NCBI GenBank assembly: GCA_016212275.1 | Contig: JACRGR010000077.1 | Coordinates: 1 to 41,506 of the forward strand | DNA length: 41,506 nt | Direction: 5' to 3' | Origin: Nitrospinota bacterium | GTDB taxonomy: Bacteria > Nitrospinota_A > UBA7883 > JACRGQ01 | In this document: one piece after another, positions 25,930 to 34,264 of the stretch | Position numbering within the stretch: the first letter of the stretch is position 1 | Layout: each line of letters begins with the position of its first letter | The notes under the pieces: generated by a model | What the model was told of the DNA's origin: nothing | Database searches by the model: none | What the model saw: the letters and a program-made list of their open reading frames with translations, nothing else | Translations under genes and position numbers: made by a program

Positions 25930-26652
25930 TTAATTTCCCGCGGCTTTAACCAGCGCCTTGAAGAGCGCGAGGTGCGGCGCGCCCTTCACCAGGAATTCCG
26001 GGTGCCACTGCACCCCGATGATGAACCGCTTGCCCGGTTTCTCTATCCCCTCGATGGTGCCGTCCGGCGCAAGCGCGCTGGCAACCAGCCCCGTGCCGAG
26101 CTTCTTGACCGCCTGATGATGCGTGGAATTGACGTTGAGCGTTCTGTTGCCGGTGATCGCATGGAGGGCGGTTCCCACCGCCACCTCCGCGGAGTGGGAG
26201 GCGAAATGGTGCGGTTGCTTCTGTGAGTGCGTTAGCGCTCCTTTCGTTTGCGAGGGAACGTCCTGATACAGCGTTCCACCGAAATGCACATTGATGAGCT
26301 GGTGTCCGCCGCAGATGCCCAGTGCCGGTTTCCCGCTTTTCAGCGCCTCGGCCAGCAGGAGCAATTCGCTTTTCGACCGTTCGGGATTGAGCGCGCCGCA
26401 CGCCTTTATTTTCCGCTCACCGTACAGGGAAGGGGGAATGTCGAAATTCCCGCCGGAGATGATGAGGCCGCCTAGCCGTTTCATCACCGCCCGCGCTTCT
26501 CGCGCGGAGCGTACGAAGGGAATGATGATCGCGTTGCCGCCCGCCATCGCCACCGCATCGGCCACCGCGCGCTTTAGGAAGTAGCGTGGCTCGGTGGCGC
26601 CCCGGCTGTTGGTGATGGTCTCCATGTCGGCGGTTATCCCAATCAACGGCAT
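25930..26652 (-). CDS. Class-I glutamine-amidotransferase-like hydrolase (peptidase C26, PuuD-like)
   Basis: A 240-residue enzyme of the gamma-glutamyl-gamma-aminobutyrate hydrolase family. The catalytic nucleophile lies in GICGGHQLINV, and the His/Glu pair in VQWHPEFLV. The GGNFDIPPSLYG segment, TLYQDVP and NSTHHQAV are typical of this family. PuuD releases GABA in putrescine breakdown, but no other puu gene is near, so the substrate here may differ. ATG 26652 is chosen because the family starts at PLIGITAD and a promoter predicts transcription beginning exactly there. An ATG 42 nt upstream would precede the promoter's -10 box. Confidence 0.9.
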   Translation of the reverse strand: MPLIGITADMETITNSRGATEPRYFLKRAVADAVAMAGGNAIIIPFVRSAREARAVMKRLGGLIISGGNFDIPPSLYGERKIKACGALNPERSKSELLLLAEALKSGKPALGICGGHQLINVHFGGTLYQDVPSQTKGALTHSQKQPHHFASHSAEVAVGTALHAITGNRTLNVNSTHHQAVKKLGTGLVASALAPDGTIEGIEKPGKRFIIGVQWHPEFLVKGAPHLALFKALVKAAGN

Positions 26653-26658
26653 GGCTTG

Positions 26659-26687
26659 TTTATACCGTTCCCCGCCCCCGGAAGCAA
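26659..26687 (-). promoter_or_regulatory. Promoter of the C26 hydrolase gene (leaderless)
   Basis: Minus-strand TTGCTT (26687-26682), a 17-nt spacer and TATAAA (26664-26659). The expected first base is 26652, the A of the ATG; there is no ribosome binding site. Confidence 0.5.
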
Positions 26688-26753
26688 ATCCCATGACAAA
26701 AGTTATTCAATCGGCCCCCGCTGTTGCCGCATAATGAATGTGGGAGTGACAAT

Positions 26754-27053
26754 ATGCCATCAGATGAAGAAATAAGAATCGCGCTCAGGCAGGTGATTGA
26801 CGCCGAGGTCGGGATCAATATCGTTGACCTCGGCCTCGTGTATGGCATCGAGGAAAAAGATGGCGCTCTGCGTATCAAAATGACCATGACCACCCGCTCA
26901 TGCCCGCTGGGGGAACTCATTACCCGGGAGGCGGAAGAAGTCATCCGCCGGAGTTTCCCGCAAATCAAATCGGTGAGGGCGGAGATCGTCTGGGAGCCGC
27001 CGTGGAACGCCTCCATGATGTCCCCCGCCGCCAAGGAGCGGTTGGGGGGCTGA
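26754..27053 (+). CDS. MIP18/SufT-family metal-sulfur cluster assembly factor (DUF59)
   Basis: A 99-residue protein with the family landmarks: EVGINIVDLGLVYGI, TRSCPLG with the single conserved Cys, and the C-terminal WEPPWNASMMSPAAKERLG. Members assist FeS cluster assembly or, in PaaD, phenylacetyl-CoA oxygenase; bacterial SufT-like forms support FeS maturation. GGGAG precedes ATG 26754. Its stop overlaps the start of the following membrane gene (TGATG), so they are translationally coupled and probably functionally linked. Confidence 0.92.
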   Translation: MPSDEEIRIALRQVIDAEVGINIVDLGLVYGIEEKDGALRIKMTMTTRSCPLGELITREAEEVIRRSFPQIKSVRAEIVWEPPWNASMMSPAAKERLGG

Positions 27054-28138
27054 TGGACTTTTTCTACCGCGTCCGGTTTCCGCTGATGGCGATGGGAATG
27101 CTGTCGCTTTTGACCGGCATCTGGGCCGGTCTTTTGCGGTTCGGGTGGGACTTCCCCACACCAATCGCGCATTTGGCGGCAATCCACGGGCCGCTGATGG
27201 TGTGCGGATTTTTGGGGACGGTCATCGGATTGGAACGCGCGGTGGCGCTGGGCAGGCCGTGGGGCTATGCCGCGCCGCTGTTCGCCGCGTTGGGTGGCGT
27301 GACGGTGCTTGTTTTGGATGATGCGAAAACCGGAATCGCCCTTTTCATTGTCTCAAGCGTCCTGTTGGCCGCCATCTACGCGGCGATCCTTTCCAAACAG
27401 TTCGCCATGTTCAATGTGACGATGGCGCTGGGCGCGCTGGCGTGGATGGCGGGCAACCTGCTGTGGTTTATCGGAAGGCCGGTGGAGGACTTCGTGCTGT
27501 GGTGGGCGGCCTTTGTGATATTGACCATCGCGGGTGAGCGGCTGGAGTTGAGCCGGTTCATGGAGCCGCCGCCGGTGGCGCGCCGTTTGTTTCCCGCCGC
27601 CATCGGGGTGCTTTTGGCGGGGAGCGTGTTGACCACCGTTTCATCCGCCACCGGCATAAAGGCGGCGGCACTCGGAATGCTATTCACCGCGCTATGGTTG
27701 GCGCGGTTCGACATTGCCCGCCGCACGGTTAGGCAAACGGGGCTTACGCGGTTTGTTGCCATTTGCCTGTTGTCCGGCTATTTCTGGCTTGGGCTGGGCG
27801 GAGTTCTTCTGTTCCCGCAACCGGCGTGGGGGCCGGGAAATGGCTATGATGCGGTACTGCATTGCGTGTTCCTGGGGTTCGCCTTCAGCATGATCTTCGG
27901 CCATGCGCCAATCATTTTTCCGGCGGTGCTCCGTGTCGCCGTGCCGTACCGACCGGCGTTTTATGTCCACTTCGCGGTCTTGCAGGCTACGTTACTGCTC
28001 CGCGTAGCTTCGGACGTTATGGGGTGGGAGAGCGGACGGATGTGGGGCGGACTGCTGAACGCGCTGGCGCTGGTTGCGTTCCTTATCAATACGGTCATTT
28101 CGGTTCGGCGGGGAAGGGGAAATACAGTGGAGCGCTAA
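27053..28138 (+). CDS. Polytopic membrane protein, NnrS/heme-copper-oxidase-subunit-I-like
   Basis: A 361-residue protein with about ten to twelve membrane helices and no large soluble domain. Histidines lie in helices in a pattern recalling NnrS or subunit I of heme-copper oxidases: AHLAAIHGPLMVCGF, LHCVFLGFAFSMIFGHAPIIF and YVHFAVLQ. The GLERAVALGRPWGY loop is also NnrS-like. NnrS-family proteins bind heme and copper and relieve nitric oxide stress, but at 361 residues the assignment is by resemblance only. ATG 27053 overlaps the stop of the FeS assembly gene. A role in NO or oxygen handling that protects FeS proteins would fit the pairing (inference). Confidence 0.65.
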   Translation: MDFFYRVRFPLMAMGMLSLLTGIWAGLLRFGWDFPTPIAHLAAIHGPLMVCGFLGTVIGLERAVALGRPWGYAAPLFAALGGVTVLVLDDAKTGIALFIVSSVLLAAIYAAILSKQFAMFNVTMALGALAWMAGNLLWFIGRPVEDFVLWWAAFVILTIAGERLELSRFMEPPPVARRLFPAAIGVLLAGSVLTTVSSATGIKAAALGMLFTALWLARFDIARRTVRQTGLTRFVAICLLSGYFWLGLGGVLLFPQPAWGPGNGYDAVLHCVFLGFAFSMIFGHAPIIFPAVLRVAVPYRPAFYVHFAVLQATLLLRVASDVMGWESGRMWGGLLNALALVAFLINTVISVRRGRGNTVER

Positions 28139-28523
28139 CGAAGGAGACGGAGAGAAAAATCCGGAATCCAGGCCCGAAGCGTGCCGCGTGAGGTTGCTTA
28201 CCCGCCATCTTATTTACTCGCTTATGTTCATCTCGATGCCGGGGGGGCGGCATGGTGACTCGTTGTGGCTGATGCACGGCGGGCCTTTTCGGCCTCGCGC
28301 GCATAAGCAAAGGTGCTTCATCCGCAGTGTACGATGATCTGGACGCCCCTTGCCGAAACCTTCGCCACGATAATTGAGGAATGTTTCGGGGTTGACCCGA
28401 CCCACTCCTTCATCCAAGAGAAGGGAACCGCCAGGTTCTGAAAATCTATTTCGTTGTTTATTATTAGCCGCAAAAAGGCTTATTCCCTTGACTTGCCTCC
28501 ATTTCTCTAATATAAACAAAAAG
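28139..28523. other. 385-bp stretch without a recognised gene
   Basis: Lies between the NnrS-like gene and the bactofilin fusion. It carries the bactofilin promoter at its right end. A 35-codon plus-strand reading frame (28334-28441, starting MIWTPLAETF) looks protein-like but has no detectable ribosome binding site and no family I recognise. The middle is GC-rich with short palindromic bits around GGCC-TTTTC-GGCC. It may be a decayed gene or mobile remnant. Confidence 0.4.
28488..28516 (+). promoter_or_regulatory. Strong sigma-70-like promoter of the bactofilin-TPR gene (leaderless)
   Basis: TTGACT (28488-28493), a 17-nt spacer and TATAAA (28511-28516): 5 of 6 in each box and ideal spacing. 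The expected first base is 28523, one before the ATG at 28524, leaving no room for a ribosome binding site. This is the clearest of the leaderless arrangements in the window. Confidence 0.65.
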
Positions 28524-30230
28524 ATGCGGGATGAGTTGAATTCGTATTGCGGCGATGGCGTCCGGATGGAGGGACTGCTCAAGTTCCGGGGAGCGCTCCG
28601 CTTCGAGGGAAACTTCAAAGGGGAGATCAACACGCCGGATACGCTCATCATCGGCGAGACCGGAAAACTGGAAGCGAAGATCGAGGCCGGTTCATTTTTC
28701 AACATGGGAGAAGTGAACGGCGACGTGCGCGCGAGCAAAAAAATATCCATCCTCACCGGAAGCAGGCTGAAAGGGAACATCGACACCCCCGCGCTGGTAT
28801 CCGAGGAAGGGGCGCTGTTCATGGGCAAGTGCGTGATGCCCGCACAAGCGCCCGCCGCCCTGCTGGAGGAAAAGGAATCCAACCTCAAGCGCGCGATCAA
28901 TAAGACGTTCCAAAACCTTTTCACCGCCACCGGCGAAAAGGAAGAACCGCAAACCACCGGCTTGCTTTCGAAGATACCGCCGGAAAAAAGGAAGATGGCG
29001 CTCGGGGGGTCGGTCGCCGCCGCCATAATGATATTGCTGTACGGCATGTACTTTTACAGTTCCTCCAAGACCTCGATGGGTTCCACCCTTCTTTCGCGCT
29101 ACATTTACGAGCGGGCCGCGCAGGATAATCCGGCAAAGCTCCTCCTGCTTGCGGACGTGTACTTCAACGAAGAACATTATTCCCGCGCCGCAACCACCTA
29201 TGCGCGTCTGCGCGAGATCTCGCCGCCCGACCCGGCGGTCACCAAACGCCTGGCCATTTCGCTGGAAAAATCGGGCAACATGGAAGAGGCCGCTTCGTAT
29301 TACGAGGAGACACTGAAAAACGAGCCGCAGGACAACGAGATCATCACGAAGCTCGCCGATTATTACCAGTCGTCCGGCAATACCGCGAAGCTGATCGGGG
29401 TGCGGGAATTCATCGCGTCCAGCCGCCCGGCCGACGTGGATGCCGCGAAAGCGCTGTATGCCCTCTATTTGGAAAACAAGGACACGGCAAAAGCGCTGGA
29501 ACTGTACAAGGCCCGTATCGCCGCATCGCCGAAAACGGTTGACGACCTGCTGACCATGGGGAAACTGCAAAAGCAGGCGGGCCTTTTGCCCGAGGCGATA
29601 AAAACCCTCACCGAAGCGGTGGTAAAGAACTTCTCGAACAAAGAGGCCATCCTCGAATTGGGATACGCCTATCACAAGGCCGGACAGGAGGAGAAATCCC
29701 TGGATATTTTCCTCCACATTTCCCGGCTGGACCCGCAACATCCCGAAGCGGTGGTAAACGCGGGGTTCAGCGACTTGGCGATGGGAAAGACCGACAAGGC
29801 GGTGGAAGAGTTCAACCGGACGCTCTCCGCGAACCCCGGCAATATGCGCGCCTTGCTGGGGCTGGCTATCGCCTCCAGCAGGCTGGGGGACGGCGGCAAA
29901 GCGGAACAGTACTGCAAGAAAATGCTTGAGGCCGATCCCGATTACAGCCCCGCGCTCAACCGGCTGGCCTGGCTGTACGCCCAGCAAAAGCGGAACCTGG
30001 ACGAGGCGGAAAAATACTCCCTCGCCTCGATGAAATACAACGAAAACCTGCCGGACTACATGGACACCCTTTCGGAGATATACTACCAAAAGAGGAACTA
30101 CGATAAGGCCATAGAGATCATCACCCGCGCCATTGAATTGCGCCCCACGAACCCGTATTTCCTCACCCAGCTCGAGAAATTCAGCGCCGCGAAACGGCGG
30201 CTGGCCCCCCAACCACCCAACACCCCATGA
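28524..30230 (+). CDS. Bactofilin domain - membrane helix - TPR fusion protein
   Basis: A 568-residue protein. Residues 8-105 form a bactofilin beta-helix with its repeating short strands (VRMEGLLKFRGALRFEGNFKGEI, LIIGETGKLEAKIEAG, GEVNGDVRA). A charged segment follows, then one membrane helix (about 159-178). The remainder (about 200-560) is a run of TPR units. The bactofilin part should be cytoplasmic, where bactofilins polymerise into filaments; the TPR part would then face the periplasm. The fusion could tie a cytoskeletal scaffold to an envelope complex. The start is fixed by a near-consensus promoter immediately upstream; earlier in-frame codons lie upstream of that promoter. It overlaps the next TPR gene by 4 nt. 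Confidence 0.87.
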   Translation: MRDELNSYCGDGVRMEGLLKFRGALRFEGNFKGEINTPDTLIIGETGKLEAKIEAGSFFNMGEVNGDVRASKKISILTGSRLKGNIDTPALVSEEGALFMGKCVMPAQAPAALLEEKESNLKRAINKTFQNLFTATGEKEEPQTTGLLSKIPPEKRKMALGGSVAAAIMILLYGMYFYSSSKTSMGSTLLSRYIYERAAQDNPAKLLLLADVYFNEEHYSRAATTYARLREISPPDPAVTKRLAISLEKSGNMEEAASYYEETLKNEPQDNEIITKLADYYQSSGNTAKLIGVREFIASSRPADVDAAKALYALYLENKDTAKALELYKARIAASPKTVDDLLTMGKLQKQAGLLPEAIKTLTEAVVKNFSNKEAILELGYAYHKAGQEEKSLDIFLHISRLDPQHPEAVVNAGFSDLAMGKTDKAVEEFNRTLSANPGNMRALLGLAIASSRLGDGGKAEQYCKKMLEADPDYSPALNRLAWLYAQQKRNLDEAEKYSLASMKYNENLPDYMDTLSEIYYQKRNYDKAIEIITRAIELRPTNPYFLTQLEKFSAAKRRLAPQPPNTP

Positions 30231-30955
30231 TCAACAAACTCTGCTACGAGCAAAAGCAGTTGACCATGGGGACGATGGGAACCCAAAAAGTCTCGCAGGA
30301 CGAGCACGCCCTGCACTACTGGGCGCGGGAAAACAAAAAGGGGGAAGTGGACATCCTCATGCTCAAACCGGATGGAAACCCCACCGCGATGATAATCGAG
30401 ACCGTGGAGATGGACGTTTTCAACGCCCGGTTCAAGGACTGCTCCACCCACAAATGCGAACTGAAGAAACTAACGCCCGAAGAGGCGGCGAAAGTAAAGA
30501 CCGACGCGATGGTGGAGGTGGGAAACCAGCACCTGGAGAAAAAGGAATTCAATTCCGCCGCGTTCGAGTTCGGCCAGGCCCTGAAAATTGACGACAAGAA
30601 ACTGGAAGCGCACCTCGGCAAGGGAAAGGCGCACATCGCGCTGGGGGAACCCGAAAAGGCCAAAGAACATTTCCAAAAAATGGCCGACATCGACGAACTG
30701 TTCAACGAAGACAACAAGCATGTGCTGAACGAACTGGGCATCGAGCTCCGCCGCGACGGGATGCACAAAGAGGCGTTGGAAAACTACCGCAAGGCGCTGG
30801 AAATGGACCCCGCGGACGAAGCGCTGTACTTCAACATGGCGCGGGCATTCAAGGAAGCCGGGAACAAAGCCGAGGCGGCGGAAAGCATCAAAAAGGCGCT
30901 TGAGTTGAAACCGGATTTCGCGGAAGCGAAAGAACTCCTGAAATCGCTCGGTTAA
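30227..30955 (+). CDS. TPR-repeat protein with a distinct N-terminal domain
   Basis: A 242-residue protein whose ATGA start overlaps the stop of the bactofilin fusion. The N-terminal 80 residues (EHALHYWARENKKGEVDILML, KDCSTHKCELKKLTPEEA) are not recognised. From about 88 to 242 there are TPR units, the last being AEAAESIKKALELKPDFAEAKELL. No signal peptide or membrane helix, so it is cytoplasmic, on the bactofilin side of its partner. It may be a soluble adaptor of the same complex. Confidence 0.85.
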   Translation: MINKLCYEQKQLTMGTMGTQKVSQDEHALHYWARENKKGEVDILMLKPDGNPTAMIIETVEMDVFNARFKDCSTHKCELKKLTPEEAAKVKTDAMVEVGNQHLEKKEFNSAAFEFGQALKIDDKKLEAHLGKGKAHIALGEPEKAKEHFQKMADIDELFNEDNKHVLNELGIELRRDGMHKEALENYRKALEMDPADEALYFNMARAFKEAGNKAEAAESIKKALELKPDFAEAKELLKSLG

Positions 30956-30968
30956 CGCTTCGAAAGGG

Positions 30969-30985
30969 CCGCGGTTATGCCGCGG
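30969..30985. terminator. Hairpin between convergent TPR and CheY-like genes
   Basis: CCGCGG-TTATG-CCGCGG lies in the 31-nt gap between two convergent stops. The stem is GC-only without a U-tract, so it is a weak terminator candidate usable from both sides. Confidence 0.35.
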
Positions 30986-30986
30986 A

Positions 30987-31373
30987 TTACAGCTTGAGGA
31001 CTTTTCTCAGCTTTTCTTCCAGCGTGGCCGCGTTGAACGGCTTCACCACATAGTCGTTCACCCCGGCCTGCGCGGCGGCGACCACGTTGTCCTTCAGCGC
31101 TTCCGCCGTGACCATGATGACGGGGATGCTTTTCATGCTGTCTTCGGCGCGCATCGCCTTCAGCAGTTCCAGGCCGGTCATGTTCGGCATGTTCCAGTCC
31201 AGCAGGACCACGTCGTACTGGTTCGTTTTCAGCTTGGGGAGCGCGGTGGAGCCGTCGTCCGCCTCGTCCACGTTCTTGATGCCCAATTGGCCGAGTATGT
31301 TCTTCTCGATCTTGCGCATGGTGGCAAAATCGTCAATGACCAACACTTTCAGATTCGGATCGAGTTCGCCCAT
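30987..31373 (-). CDS. Single-domain CheY-like response regulator
   Basis: A 128-residue receiver with D14/D15, phospho-acceptor D59 in [10 protein letters not shown]89 and K111, all intact. DWNMPNM is typical of chemotaxis CheY and related single-domain regulators. No kinase or che gene is adjacent, so a motility role is not proven. AGGGGAGAT precedes the ATG. It converges on the TPR gene and is divergent from the tRNA nucleotidyltransferase fusion. As a free-standing receiver it could be an output of the hybrid kinase at 15-17 kb, whose own receiver lacks the Asp (inference). Confidence 0.95.
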   Translation of the reverse strand: MGELDPNLKVLVIDDFATMRKIEKNILGQLGIKNVDEADDGSTALPKLKTNQYDVVLLDWNMPNMTGLELLKAMRAEDSMKSIPVIMVTAEALKDNVVAAAQAGVNDYVVKPFNAATLEEKLRKVLKL

Positions 31374-31483
31374 ATATCTCCCCTGTTATTGTTAACCCCG
31401 TGCTAGCAAAATACTACTGCATTCCCCCCGTCAAATCAAAGGAATTAACATTGGGGGCGGGATTAGTATTTGGCATTTTATCC

Positions 31484-31492
31484 TGCTAAATT
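31484..31492 (+). promoter_or_regulatory. Extended -10 promoter ahead of the tRNA nucleotidyltransferase fusion
   Basis: TGC followed by TAAATT forms an extended -10 element without a clear -35. It predicts a start at about 31499, three bases before ATG 31502: another near-leaderless arrangement. Confidence 0.35.
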
Positions 31493-31501
31493 GAAAGGCG
31501 T

Positions 31502-34159
31502 ATGAAGGTGATAACCACCCATGTGAACGCCGATTTCGACTGCCTGGCCGCCATGGCCGCCGCGCACAAGCTCCATCCGGACGCGCTGATGACCTTCTCC
31601 GGCTCGCAGGAGAAGAACGTGCGCGATTTCATGGCCGCCACCGGGAGCCTGTTCCCGGTGGTGAAGCTCAAAAACCTGGACCTCGGCAAAATCACCTCCC
31701 TCATAATGGTGGACACCTCATCGAAAGAGCGGCTGGGGCCGTTCAAGGACCTCGTCGGCAAGGTACCGGTCACCGTTTACGACCACCACCCGTTCGCCGC
31801 GCGCGACTTTACCCCGCGCGAAGAACACATAGCCCCGCGCGGCGCCTGCACCACACTTATGGTGGAACTGTTGCGCGAAAAGAACCTCCCGGTCTTGCGC
31901 GAGGAGGCCACCCTCCTCATGCTCGGCATTTATGAAGACACCGGCGCGCTCACTTTCACCTCCACCCGGAGCGAGGACTTCCTGGCCGCCGCGTGGCTCT
32001 TGGAACAGGGGGCCGACTTGAACATCGTATCGGACTACCTGCACCGCAACCTCTCGCGGGAGCAGACGGAAATGCTCCACGAGCTGATGGATCGAATGGA
32101 ATACCACGACATCAACGGGGTGGAGGTGGCGATGGCGTTCGTCTCCAGCAAGCGGTACATCGGCGACCTGGCGATGGTGGTTCACACGCTCAAAGAGATG
32201 GAGAACATCTACGCGCTCTTCGTGGCGGTGGAAATGGAGGGGCGCATAAACATGATCGCCCGTAGCCGGATACCGGCGGTGGACGCCGGGGCCGTGGCGG
32301 GCGTTTTCGGCGGTGGGGGGCACCCCACCGCCGCATCGGCGGTGGTACGCGATATGCTCATGCCCGACGTGCGCGAAAAACTGCTGGAAACCCTGCGGCA
32401 CGCCATCCCCCCATCCCCCGTGGCGGGGGACATGATGGTCACCCCATTCGTCACCATATCGAAAAACGAAACCATCGCGCAGGCCGAAGCGATGCTCACC
32501 CGCTATGGTTTCAACGCGCTCCCCGTGGCGGAAGACGGGGTGCCGGAGGGGATCATCACCCGGCAGACGGTGGAAAAAGCTCTTTACCATTCTATGGGCA
32601 AGGAAAAAGTGGCCGACTACATGAACACCGCCATCGCCAGCGTGCGGGCCGAAACGCCATACGCAACCGTGAAGGAGATCGTCATCCATCAGAAACAAAA
32701 GGTGGTGCCGGTGCTGGACAACAAGGGGGTGATGACCGGCATCATCGGGCGCACGGACGTGATGCACGCGGTGTATGCCGACATGATGAAAAGCCACGCC
32801 GCCATTCCCCGCTCCGGGCGCAAGGTGGTCCGCCCCGTGGCGCGCGACATGACGGCGGTGATGAAAGAGCGGCTCCCGGATGAGGTAAAAACCCTGCTGG
32901 AACGGGTGGCGGACTGTGCCGCGGAATGCGGGTACACCGCGTATGCCGTGGGCGGCTTCGTGCGCGACCTCATCATGCGCCGCAAAAATTACGACGTGGA
33001 CGTGGTGATAGAGGGGGACGGCATAGACTTCGCCCACCGGTTCGCCGAAAAGCACGGCGGCAAGGTGCGCCCCCACAAAACATTTCACACCGCCATCGTC
33101 ACATTGGGCGCGCACCGCAAGATGGACGTGGCCACCGCGCGCACCGAATACTACACGGAACCCGCCGCGCTCCCGATAGTGGAAATGAGTTCGATAAAGA
33201 ACGACCTGTTCCGGCGCGATTTCACCATCAACGCGCTGGCGGTGAAGCTCAACGGCAAGAACAAAAACCATCTGATAGACTTCTTCGGCGGCCAGCAGGA
33301 CCTGAAGGACGAGGTCATCCGCGTCCTGCACAGCCTGAGCTTCGTGGAAGACCCCACCCGCATCTTCCGCGCCATCCGGTTCGAGCAGAGGTTCCACATG
33401 AGCGTGGGCGCGCAGACCGAAAAGCTGATGAAGCTCGCCATCGCCAACCGGCTGGTGGAGCGCATCTCCGGCTCGCGCCTTTTCGGGGAACTGCGGCAGA
33501 TATTCAACGAGGAGAACCCCTCGCGCGCGCTGTGGCGGATGGAGGAGCACGGGCTGTGGGCGTTCATCCACCCGGAGATACGGTACGACGACGCGGCGCA
33601 CGAGCTTTGCCGTCAGGCGGAAGAAGCCATCGCGTGGCACCGGCTGACCGGCGACGGCAAGCGCCTACGCCCGTGGATGGTGTACCTGCTGTGCCTCGCG
33701 CAACCGCTGGACGCGCAGGGGGCGCGGGAGATGATGGAACGGCTCGGTTTCATGAAAGGCCCCATCACCCGGTTTTTGCACACGCGGCAGGAGATGGCGC
33801 ACATCCTCGCGCGCATTGAAAAAAAGCCGCCCAAAACGCCGGTGGAGGTTTTCGAGGCGCTCGACGGGATGGACGACGAGGGGCTGACCGCCCTGATGGC
33901 GGCGGCGCGCGAACTGGAAATGAAAAAGGTGATCGCCGATTACGTGACGCGCATCCGCCACATCCGCCCGAAGCTAAGCGGCGCGGATCTGCTGAAAGAA
34001 GGCATACAAAGCGGCCCGGAAGTGGGCAAGATATTGGACGCCCTGCGGCGGGAGAACATCAACGGCCTGCTCGCCACGAAGGAGGAGGAACTCCGTTTCG
34101 CCAAGGCGTACCACCGCAAACTCACAGGTCATAGCCCCGCAAAGCCTGCCAGCCCGTGA
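31502..34159 (+). CDS. DHH-CBS-tRNA nucleotidyltransferase/poly(A) polymerase fusion
   Basis: An 885-residue, three-part protein. Residues 1-310 form a DHH/DHHA1 phosphoesterase: early THVNADFDCLAA, DHH at 94-96, and a late FGGGGHPTAAS. Two CBS domains follow (about 315-430). From about 470 is a class-II nucleotidyltransferase of the CCA/poly(A) polymerase family, with YAVGGFVRDL, the metal-binding DVDVV, RRDFTINALAV and EDPTRIFRAIRFEQRF. This order is known from several deep-branching and deltaproteobacterial genomes, where split CC-adding and A-adding enzymes occur. It may add the terminal A of tRNA or poly(A). I cannot tell these apart by sequence alone, and the DHH part could act on nucleotides or RNA ends. 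Confidence 0.93.
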   Translation: MKVITTHVNADFDCLAAMAAAHKLHPDALMTFSGSQEKNVRDFMAATGSLFPVVKLKNLDLGKITSLIMVDTSSKERLGPFKDLVGKVPVTVYDHHPFAARDFTPREEHIAPRGACTTLMVELLREKNLPVLREEATLLMLGIYEDTGALTFTSTRSEDFLAAAWLLEQGADLNIVSDYLHRNLSREQTEMLHELMDRMEYHDINGVEVAMAFVSSKRYIGDLAMVVHTLKEMENIYALFVAVEMEGRINMIARSRIPAVDAGAVAGVFGGGGHPTAASAVVRDMLMPDVREKLLETLRHAIPPSPVAGDMMVTPFVTISKNETIAQAEAMLTRYGFNALPVAEDGVPEGIITRQTVEKALYHSMGKEKVADYMNTAIASVRAETPYATVKEIVIHQKQKVVPVLDNKGVMTGIIGRTDVMHAVYADMMKSHAAIPRSGRKVVRPVARDMTAVMKERLPDEVKTLLERVADCAAECGYTAYAVGGFVRDLIMRRKNYDVDVVIEGDGIDFAHRFAEKHGGKVRPHKTFHTAIVTLGAHRKMDVATARTEYYTEPAALPIVEMSSIKNDLFRRDFTINALAVKLNGKNKNHLIDFFGGQQDLKDEVIRVLHSLSFVEDPTRIFRAIRFEQRFHMSVGAQTEKLMKLAIANRLVERISGSRLFGELRQIFNEENPSRALWRMEEHGLWAFIHPEIRYDDAAHELCRQAEEAIAWHRLTGDGKRLRPWMVYLLCLAQPLDAQGAREMMERLGFMKGPITRFLHTRQEMAHILARIEKKPPKTPVEVFEALDGMDDEGLTALMAAARELEMKKVIADYVTRIRHIRPKLSGADLLKEGIQSGPEVGKILDALRRENINGLLATKEEELRFAKAYHRKLTGHSPAKPASP

Positions 34160-34211
34160 ATCGCCACCAGTTTGCATTTTATTGCTTTCGCGAGGGATAA
34201 TCTCGATTGTG

Positions 34212-34246
34212 GATAACATTATCAACCTCCGTATCTTTGGCATAAT
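34212..34246 (+). promoter_or_regulatory. Promoter and possible operator of the TIR-like gene
   Basis: TTATCA (34219-34224), a 16-nt spacer and CATAAT (34241-34246) predict a start near 34253 and a leader of about 12 nt containing AAGGTG. The palindrome GATAA-CA-TTATC (34212-34223) overlaps the -35 box and could bind a repressor. Confidence 0.4.
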
Positions 34247-34264
34247 TGGCTGGCAAGGTGCTCT

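Noticed and set aside
31471..31487. Possible sigma-54 site (TGGCAT ... TGCT) before the tRNA nucleotidyltransferase fusion
   Set aside because: The distance between the GG and GC pairs is one base too long for a -24/-12 promoter. An extended -10 box at 31484-31492 explains the region better.
31718..33640. A 640-codon open frame antisense to the tRNA nucleotidyltransferase fusion
   Set aside because: It lies wholly opposite a gene with clear domains. Its product is His/Arg-rich with no recognisable motif, as expected for the third-position-GC shadow of a GC-rich gene. Similar long antisense frames oppose the NtrC-type regulator, clpC, bamA and the bactofilin fusion.
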